Shown here: positions 58,390-64,000 of the stretch, in pieces | Position numbering within the stretch: the stretch's first letter is position 1 | How the letters are laid out: each line of letters opens with the position of its first letter | Origin: Couchioplanes azureus | Lineage (GTDB): Bacteria; Actinomycetota; Actinomycetes; Mycobacteriales; Micromonosporaceae | Direction: 5' to 3' | NCBI RefSeq assembly: GCF_014648355.1 | Contig: NZ_BMQY01000001.1 | Span: 1,382,255-1,446,254, forward strand | DNA: 64,000 nt | Program-made: the position numbers and the translations under genes | Notes under the pieces: model-generated | Seen by the model: only the letters and a program-made list of their open reading frames with translations | What the model was told of the DNA's origin: nothing | Database searches by the model: none

Positions 58390-59556
58390 ATGAAGACTTG
58401 GGTTCGTAAGACTCTGAGCGTCGGTGTCCTGGCCGCGGGCGCCCTGCTGCTGGCCCCGGCCGCTGCGCACGCCGACCAGAACAGCTCGGGCAACGTCGGC
58501 ATCGCCAACGGCACGCAGGTGCTCACCCGGGTGGCCGTGCCGCTGAACGTGGTGGGCAACTCGATCGGCGTCGCCGGTGAGTCGAACGCCGCGGGTCAGG
58601 GCATCAACTTTGTCGAGAGCGGCAAGCACGGCAAGGGCGGCAAGTACTCGCAGAACAGCCACGGCAACGTGGGTGTGCTGAACGGTACGCAGATCCTCGT
58701 CCCGGTCACCGTGCCGGTGAACGTGGTGGGCAACGCGGTCTCCGTCCTGGGCGTGGCGAACGCGGCCGGCACCGGCGTCAACAAGACCGAGAGCACCAGG
58801 ACCGAGCACACCAAGATCGACCAGGACTCGTCCGGCAACGTCGGCATCGCCAACGGCACCCAGATCGCCGCGCCGATCGACGTGCCGATCAACGTCTGCG
58901 GCAACTCGCTGGCGGTCCTGGGCCTGGCCAACTCGCAGGCGGCCTGCATGAACGGCGGCCGGCACACCGAGGGCATCCGGCAGGACAGCTCGGGCAACAT
59001 CGGTGCCCTGAACGGCACGCAGGTCGCGCTCCCGGTCCACGTGCCGCTGAACGTGACCGGCAACGCGGTCTCGGTGCTGGGCGTGGCGAACGCGGCCGGC
59101 GCGTCGCAGAACGAGTCGGGCCACCAGGGTGGCGGCATCAAGCAGGACAGCAGCGGCAACGTCGGCCTGCTGAACGGCACGCAGATCGCCGCCCCGATCA
59201 CCGTCCCGATCAACATCTGCGGCAACGCGCTCGCCGTGCTCGGTGCGGCCGACGCGGCGGCCGCCTGCTCGAACGGCACCGGCGGCAACGGCGGCAACAA
59301 CGGCGGCGACGACAACGACGGTGACGGCGGCAACGACGGGGACAACGACGGCGACAACGACGGCGGCTACCCCGGCGACGACGACGACGTCGCGGGCGAC
59401 GGCGGCTCGATGGGCAACGACGACGACGCCTACGGCGACGCGCCGCGCAAGGCCCACAAAGCCGAGACCACGGCCGTCGACGGCCTCACCCAGAGCCTGA
59501 GCAACGCCGGTGGCGTCAACCTGGGCGGCCTCGAGGTCTCGAAGCTGCTCAAGTAA
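58390..59556 (+). CDS. chaplin-like secreted protein with five repeats
   Basis: 388 residues from ATG 58390, GAAAGG 11 bases upstream. A signal peptide (MKTWVRKTLSVGVLAAGALL, cleavage after AHA) precedes five copies of a chaplin-type domain of about 40-55 residues: SSGNVGIANGTQ, then VPLNVVGN and VLGVANAA. Domains 3 and 5 have the two chaplin cysteines (INVCGNSLAVLG...AAC and INICGNALAVLG...AAC); domains 1, 2 and 4 have Val or Thr instead. A Gly/Asp/Asn-rich linker and a Ser/Leu tail (LTQSLSNAGGVNLGGLEV) follow; no LPXTG sorting signal. Chaplins assemble into hydrophobic amyloid layers on aerial hyphae and spores in Streptomyces (established). A surface role here is likely; five domains in one chain is unusual. 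Confidence 0.85.
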   Translation: MKTWVRKTLSVGVLAAGALLLAPAAAHADQNSSGNVGIANGTQVLTRVAVPLNVVGNSIGVAGESNAAGQGINFVESGKHGKGGKYSQNSHGNVGVLNGTQILVPVTVPVNVVGNAVSVLGVANAAGTGVNKTESTRTEHTKIDQDSSGNVGIANGTQIAAPIDVPINVCGNSLAVLGLANSQAACMNGGRHTEGIRQDSSGNIGALNGTQVALPVHVPLNVTGNAVSVLGVANAAGASQNESGHQGGGIKQDSSGNVGLLNGTQIAAPITVPINICGNALAVLGAADAAAACSNGTGGNGGNNGGDDNDGDGGNDGDNDGDNDGGYPGDDDDVAGDGGSMGNDDDAYGDAPRKAHKAETTAVDGLTQSLSNAGGVNLGGLEVSKLLK

Positions 59557-59632
59557 GACCCCGCATGACCCGGGTCACGCCGGTCCCGGGCGTGGCCCGA
59601 GCGGCGCCATCCGGCGCCGAGCAGGGAAGAAA

Positions 59633-59696
59633 CCGGTGCTCCTCCACAGCACCGGCACCATCGGACGGGAGTCCTCGCAGCCGCGGGGGCTCCCGT
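59633..59696 (+). terminator. two hairpins after the chaplin-like gene
   Basis: CCGGTGCT / AGCACCGG (59633-59655, 8 bp, 7-base loop) is followed by ACGGGAG.CC / GG.CTCCCGT (59665-59696), then TTCGCGTTCG. Together they should end the transcript before accD. Confidence 0.6.
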
Positions 59697-59768
59697 TCGC
59701 GTTCGCGGGCCTGACCTGCCGATCATGGCGACGGGTCACGCCCTGGTCCCAGAGTCTGGAATGCGCTA

Positions 59769-59786
59769 GCCTAACGATCGTTCAGG
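59769..59786. promoter_or_regulatory. candidate TetR operator upstream of accD
   Basis: GCCTAACGATCGTTCAGG with the core palindrome AACGATCGTT, 18 bases before the accD start and overlapping the likely promoter (TAGCCT). Same half-sites as the palindrome upstream of tetR. Confidence 0.6.
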
Positions 59787-59804
59787 ACGGAACGAGGGGG
59801 CTAC

Positions 59805-61331
59805 GTGGCATTCGACACCGAAGCGCTGGCGCAGGCGCGCAAGCGGGCGGCCGCGGGCGGCGCGGAGAAGTACCACGCCGCGAACGCCGCGAAGGGCAAG
59901 CTGTTCGCCCGGGAGCGGATCGCCCTGCTCGTCGACGACGGCTCCTTCGTCGAGGACGGGCTCTTCGCCAACAGCCTGGCCGAGGGACTCCCCGCGGACG
60001 GCGTGATCACCGGAAACGCCCGGATCGACGGGCGCGACGTGTGCATCATGGCGAACGACTCGACCGTGAAGGCGGGGTCGTGGGGCGCCCGTACGGTCGA
60101 AAAGATCATCCGCATCATCGAGCGCGCGTACGCGACCGGCGTACCCATGGTCTATCTCGTCGACTCCGCGGGTGCGCGCATCACCGACCAGGTCGACCTC
60201 TTCCCGGGCCGGCGCGGAGCCGGCAAGATCTTCCACAACCAGGTCAAGGCGTCCGGGTCGATCCCGCAGGTCTGCGCGCTCTTCGGGCCGTCCGCCGCCG
60301 GCGGCGCCTACATCCCGGCCTTCTGCGACGTGGTCGCCATGGTCGAGGGCAACGCCAGCATGTACCTGGGCTCCGACCGCATGGTCGAGATGGTCACGGG
60401 GGAGAAGACGACCCTCGAGGCGATGGGCGGCGCGCGGGTGCACTGCGCCGAGTCGGGCGTCGGCCACTTCCTCTGCAAGACCGAGCAGGAGGCCCTGGAG
60501 GCCGTCCGCTCGTACCTGTCGTATCTGCCGTCGAACTACACGCAGCAGCCCCCGGCCGCGGAGGCGGGCGCACCGGCCAAAGTGGATCTCGGCGCGCTGG
60601 TCCCGGAGAGCGAGCGGCAGGCGTTCGACATGCGCCGCTACATCAAGGGCATCGTCGACAAGGACTCGTTCTTCGAGATCCAGGCGCTGTGGGCCAAGGA
60701 GCTGACGGTCGGCTTCGCCCGGCTGGACGGCGAGGTCATCGGCGTCGTCGGCAACAACTCGATGTTCAAGGGCGGCGTGCTCTTCGTCGACTCGGCCGAC
60801 AAGGCCAGCCGCTTCGTGCAGCTCTGCGACGCCTTCAACGTGCCGCTGCTCTTCCTCTCCGACGTGCCCGGCTTCATGGTCGGCTCGGCGGTGGAGAAGC
60901 AGGGCATCATCCGGCACGGCGCCAAGATGATCACCGCCATCTCCGAGGCCACCGTGCCCAAGATCTGCGTCGTGGTCCGCAAGGCGTACGGCGCCGGCCT
61001 GTACGCGATGGCCGGCCCCGGCTTCGAGCCGGACGCGACGATCGCCCTGCCCACCGCCAAGATCGCGGTGATGGGCGCCGAGGCGGCCGTGAACGCCGTC
61101 TACGCCAACAAGATCGCGGCGCTGCCCGAGGAGGACCGCGCCGCCTTCATCGCCGAGCGCCGCGCCGAGTACGAGCGCGACATCGACATCCTGCGCCTCG
61201 CCAGCGAGCTCGTGATCGACGCCATCGTCGAGCCGGGTGACCTGCGCGCCGAGCTCGTGCGGCGGTTCAGCGCCGCCCGCGGCAAGGACCGCACCTTCTC
61301 CCGTCGCCGCCACGGCGTCACGCCTGTCTAG
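59805..61331 (+). CDS. acyl-CoA carboxylase beta chain (carboxyltransferase)
   Basis: 508 residues from GTG 59805 with GAGGGGG upstream. Carboxyltransferase motifs of the crotonase fold: AKGKLFARERIALLVDDGSF, the acyl-CoA region GVPMVYLVDSAGARITDQ and GPSAAGGAYIPAF in the N-half, and DVPGFMVGSAVEKQGIIRHGAKM and RKAYGAGLYAMAG in the C-half. These fit AccD1-type chains of methylcrotonyl- or acyl-CoA carboxylase. With the biotin carboxylase, HMG-CoA lyase and acyl-CoA dehydrogenase nearby, methylcrotonyl-CoA is the likely substrate (leucine pathway). It is 26 bases ahead of the dehydrogenase gene. Confidence 0.93.
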   Translation: MAFDTEALAQARKRAAAGGAEKYHAANAAKGKLFARERIALLVDDGSFVEDGLFANSLAEGLPADGVITGNARIDGRDVCIMANDSTVKAGSWGARTVEKIIRIIERAYATGVPMVYLVDSAGARITDQVDLFPGRRGAGKIFHNQVKASGSIPQVCALFGPSAAGGAYIPAFCDVVAMVEGNASMYLGSDRMVEMVTGEKTTLEAMGGARVHCAESGVGHFLCKTEQEALEAVRSYLSYLPSNYTQQPPAAEAGAPAKVDLGALVPESERQAFDMRRYIKGIVDKDSFFEIQALWAKELTVGFARLDGEVIGVVGNNSMFKGGVLFVDSADKASRFVQLCDAFNVPLLFLSDVPGFMVGSAVEKQGIIRHGAKMITAISEATVPKICVVVRKAYGAGLYAMAGPGFEPDATIALPTAKIAVMGAEAAVNAVYANKIAALPEEDRAAFIAERRAEYERDIDILRLASELVIDAIVEPGDLRAELVRRFSAARGKDRTFSRRRHGVTPV

Positions 61332-61356
61332 TTCCACCGTCTCGAAGGGACACGCC

Positions 61357-62514
61357 ATGGTCGACTTCCGGCTCAGCGAGGAGCAGGAGGCACTGCGCGA
61401 CAGCGTCCGGGATTTCGCCCGCGAGCAGGTCGCGCCGGTGATCGCCGAGCACTACGAGCACAAGACCTTCCCGTACGACGTGATCCGGCAGATGGGCAAG
61501 ATGGGCCTCTTCGGCCTGCCTTTCCCCGAGGAGCACGGCGGCATGGGCGGCGACTACTTCGCGCTCTGCCTGGCCCTCGAGGAGCTGGCCCGGGTCGACA
61601 GCAGCGTCGCGATCACCCTGGAGGCGGCCGTCTCGCTGGGTGCCATGCCGATCTACCGCTTCGGTACGGACGAGCAGAAGGCCCGCTGGCTCCCGCAACT
61701 CTGCAGCGGCGAGGCCCTGGCCGCGTTCGGCCTCACCGAGCCGGGCACGGGCTCGGACGCCGCCGGGACGACCACCCGGGCCGTGCTGGACGAGTCGACC
61801 GGCGAGTGGGTCATCAACGGCTCGAAGGCGTTCATCACCAACTCGGGCACCGACATCACCAGCCTGGTGACCGTCATGGCGGTGACCGGGACGCGGCCGG
61901 ACGGCTCCAAGGAACTGTCCACCATCATCGTGCCGTCGGGCACCCCAGGCTTCACGGTCGCCCCCGGCTACTCCAAGGTCGGGTGGTGCGCGTCCGACAC
62001 GCACGAGCTCGCGTTCGACGACGTCCGCGTGCCGGCGGCGAACCTGCTCGGCGAGCGGGGCCGGGGCTTCGCCCAGTTCCTGCGCATCCTCGACGAGGGC
62101 CGGATCGCGATCGCCGCCCTCTCGACCGGGCTGGCCCAGGGCTGCGTCGACGAGTCGGTGAAGTACGCCAGGGAGCGCCACGCGTTCGGCCAGCCGATCG
62201 GCAACTACCAGGCCGTCCAGTTCATGATCGCGGACATGGAGATGCGGGCGTACACCGCGCGGCTCGGCTACTACGACGCGGCGGCGCGCATGCTCGCCGG
62301 CGAGGACTTCAAGCGGTACGCGGCCGCCGCCAAGCTGAACGCCAGCAACGCGGCCATGGAGAACAGCCGGTGGGCCACCCAGGTGCACGGCGGCTACGGC
62401 TTCATGAACGAGTCCGCGGTCGGACGCTTCTACCGCGACGCCAAGATCCTCGAGGTCGGCGAGGGCACCTCCGAGGTGCAGCGCATGCTGATCGCCCGGG
62501 GGCTGGGACTGTAG
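61357..62514 (+). CDS. acyl-CoA dehydrogenase
   Basis: FAD enzyme that oxidises acyl-CoA to the enoyl form. 385 residues from ATG 61357 with GAAGGGA seven bases upstream. Motifs: FGLTEPGTGSDAAG and ITNSGTDITSLVTV for FAD, YARERHAFGQPIGNYQAVQF, and the C-terminal VHGGYGFMNESAVGRFYRDAKILEVGEGTSEVQRMLI with the catalytic-type Glu in EGTSE. In this operon it is probably isovaleryl-CoA or 2-methylacyl-CoA dehydrogenase (inference). Confidence 0.93.
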   Translation: MVDFRLSEEQEALRDSVRDFAREQVAPVIAEHYEHKTFPYDVIRQMGKMGLFGLPFPEEHGGMGGDYFALCLALEELARVDSSVAITLEAAVSLGAMPIYRFGTDEQKARWLPQLCSGEALAAFGLTEPGTGSDAAGTTTRAVLDESTGEWVINGSKAFITNSGTDITSLVTVMAVTGTRPDGSKELSTIIVPSGTPGFTVAPGYSKVGWCASDTHELAFDDVRVPAANLLGERGRGFAQFLRILDEGRIAIAALSTGLAQGCVDESVKYARERHAFGQPIGNYQAVQFMIADMEMRAYTARLGYYDAAARMLAGEDFKRYAAAAKLNASNAAMENSRWATQVHGGYGFMNESAVGRFYRDAKILEVGEGTSEVQRMLIARGLGL

Positions 62515-62638
62515 GGCTTGGACTGTAGGGCCTGGACTCGGCCGGTCCGCCGCCGAACCGGCGGCGGTTGCGTCGGTTAGTCGACAATCGGGCGCATGAA
62601 CTCGGCATTCATCGCCATGTCTGCCTAGGTTCGTCTTC

Positions 62639-64000
62639 ATGACGTCCGATCACGGGGCGGGCCACGAAGGTCCGGGATTCGACGCCGTGCTGCGCAGCTA
62701 CCGGCTGCGGGCGAAGCTGACCCAGGAAGAGCTCGCGGCGCGTGCGGCGGTCGGTGTGCGGACGGTCCGCGATCTGGAGCGGGGCCGGGCCTCCCGGCCG
62801 CAGCGCACCACGGCGGAGTTGCTCGCCGCCGCGCTGGGGCTGGCCGGGGCCGACCGGCTGGCCTTTCTCGCCGCCGCCCGCGGGCACTCCTCACAGCTGC
62901 AGGCCCCGCCGCGCTACGTACGGCTGCCGCCGGCGAGCGACCTGATCGGCCGGGACGACGACGTGGCCCAGCTGGTCACCCGGCTGTCCCGGCCGCACGG
63001 CGAGGGGTCCCGCGGCATCACGCTCGTCGGCCTGGCCGGGGTCGGCAAGACCAGCCTGGCGCTGACCGTCGCGCACCGGCTGACCGAGGCCTATCCGGGC
63101 GGCGTGGCCGGCGTCGTGGTCACCGACGGATCGACCGCGGGTGAGGTGCTCGGCGGCGTCGCCGCGGTCTTCGGGGTCGGCCGCCCCGACGATCTCGGCC
63201 CGCGTTTCGCCGGCCGCTCGGCACTGCTGCTCATCGACGCGGTCGACCGTGCGCCCGAGGCGCTCGCCGAGGCCCTCGGCCGGCTCCTGACCCAGCACCC
63301 GACGCTGCGCTTCCTGGCCACCGGGCGGCATCCCATCGGCCTGCCCTCCGAACGCGTCCAGCCGGTGGCGCCGCTGGTCGCCCCGCCGGCGGGCGCCGGG
63401 ACGACCCTCGCCGAGGCGGCCGGCTACCCGGCCGTGGCGCTCTTCCTCCACCGGCTCGCCCAGGTCCGCGGCACACCCGTCGAGCCGCACGAGGTGGGCC
63501 CGCTGGTCGCGCTCGTCCGCCGCCTCGGCGGCCTGCCCATCGCCCTCGAGCTGGCGGCGGCCCGCGGCCGCGTGCTCACCGTCGCGGAGATCCTCGATCG
63601 GTACGGCGACCGCGTGCTCGACCTCTCCGGCCGCCCGGCCGGCGGCGTGGTGGCGGCCCGGGACCTGCAGGGCCGCCCGGCGGACACCGGCGTGGTCTCG
63701 GTCCGCGACGCCGTGGCGGCCAGCTACCGCCTGCTCTCCATCGCCGAGCGCAAGGCGCTGCACCGCCTCGCGACGTTCCGCCACCGGTGGTCGCTGGACC
63801 TGGCCGAGAAGATCATCGACCGCGACCCGTCGGTCGACGTGGTGCACCTGCTGGACCGCTTCCTCGAGCTCGGCCTGCTCAGCGCCCGCGGTGCCCGGGC
63901 CTTCCGGTTCCGGCTGCTCGACGTGGTGGGGGACTACGCCTGCGAGCAGGCGGCGGCCCTGGGCGACCTGCCGGCGGCGCGCCGGCGCCACGCCGAGGTG
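62639..64000 (+). CDS. XRE-HTH/NB-ARC transcriptional regulator (partial, right edge)
   Basis: Starts at ATG 62639; TAGGTT nine bases upstream suggests a leaderless message. Residues 15-70 form an XRE-type helix-turn-helix (LRSYRLRAKLTQEELAARAAVGVRTVRDLERGRASRP). After a linker with DLIGRDDDVAQLVTRL comes the STAND/NB-ARC ATPase with P-loop GLAGVGKTSLALTVAHRL, Walker B ALLLIDAV, the RFLATGRHP sensor and GGLPIALELAAARGR. 454 residues are visible; TPR or similar repeats usually follow in such AfsR/LuxR-like proteins and would lie past the edge. The target is unknown; it may regulate a cluster to the right. Confidence 0.88.
   Translation, partial: MTSDHGAGHEGPGFDAVLRSYRLRAKLTQEELAARAAVGVRTVRDLERGRASRPQRTTAELLAAALGLAGADRLAFLAAARGHSSQLQAPPRYVRLPPASDLIGRDDDVAQLVTRLSRPHGEGSRGITLVGLAGVGKTSLALTVAHRLTEAYPGGVAGVVVTDGSTAGEVLGGVAAVFGVGRPDDLGPRFAGRSALLLIDAVDRAPEALAEALGRLLTQHPTLRFLATGRHPIGLPSERVQPVAPLVAPPAGAGTTLAEAAGYPAVALFLHRLAQVRGTPVEPHEVGPLVALVRRLGGLPIALELAAARGRVLTVAEILDRYGDRVLDLSGRPAGGVVAARDLQGRPADTGVVSVRDAVAASYRLLSIAERKALHRLATFRHRWSLDLAEKIIDRDPSVDVVHLLDRFLELGLLSARGARAFRFRLLDVVGDYACEQAAALGDLPAARRRHAEV

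Overview
The window is high-GC actinobacterial DNA (roughly 70% GC, many GTG starts, short spacers) and holds the replication origin. The gene order pcnA - murJ - sigM/anti-sigma - trxB - trxA - cwlM - parB/parA - rsmG - jag - yidC - yidD - rnpA - rpmH - dnaA - oriC - dnaN - gnd - recF - dciA - gyrB - gyrA - DUF3566 - tRNA-Ile - DLW-39 - tRNA-Ala is the classical actinomycete oriC core. A multi-domain chaplin-like protein, the many GTG starts and the repeat-rich spacers point to a filamentous sporulating actinomycete, most likely of the Micromonosporaceae (Actinoplanes-like); the family assignment is inference.

Layout. 1-13.7 kb: tRNA CCA-adding enzyme (cut by the left edge), the lipid II flippase MurJ with a separately encoded MviN-type pseudokinase, an ECF sigma factor with its anti-sigma factor, thioredoxin reductase and thioredoxin, a CwlM-like amidase, and an aminotransferase/ATP-grasp ligase pair. 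13.7-18 kb: a mostly non-coding stretch with one HIT-like gene, a 20-bp VNTR, two perfect DnaA boxes, canonical and degenerate parS sites, and two heptamer arrays of exactly 17 units, each starting at a parS. 18-25.1 kb: the leftward operon rpmH-rnpA-yidD-yidC-jag-rsmG-parA-parB; parA carries a very long N-terminal extension with two further parS sites in it. 25.1-39.4 kb: dnaA, oriC with about 17 DnaA boxes, and the dnaN-gyrA block. 39.4-45 kb: low-complexity DNA, two tRNAs, a broken tyrosine integrase beside tRNA-Ala, and accessory or decaying genes. 45-53 kb: housekeeping and stress genes (YbaK, GNAT, FrnE/DsbA, SufE, CBS, ProS, SGNH hydrolase, thiosulfate sulfurtransferase). 53-62.5 kb: a leucine/acyl-CoA catabolic cluster (TetR, biotin carboxylase, HMG-CoA lyase, acyl-CoA carboxylase beta, acyl-CoA dehydrogenase), interrupted by a secreted protein gene and a five-domain chaplin-like gene. 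62.6 kb to the edge: an XRE-HTH/NB-ARC regulator, cut by the window.

How the parts fit. The left half couples cell-wall export (MurJ, pseudokinase, CwlM) and envelope stress (SigM) to the origin. ParA/ParB and the parS cluster segregate that origin. DnaA boxes lie not only in oriC but also after murJ, beside the parS field, between gyrB and gyrA and upstream of proS. The TetR gene and the accD-acd operon share a palindrome AACGNNCGTT, so the TetR protein probably controls the catabolic cluster. The most unusual items are the parS/heptamer/DnaA-box field, the ParA extension carrying parS sites, the biotin carboxylase lacking a carrier domain, and the five-repeat chaplin-like protein.
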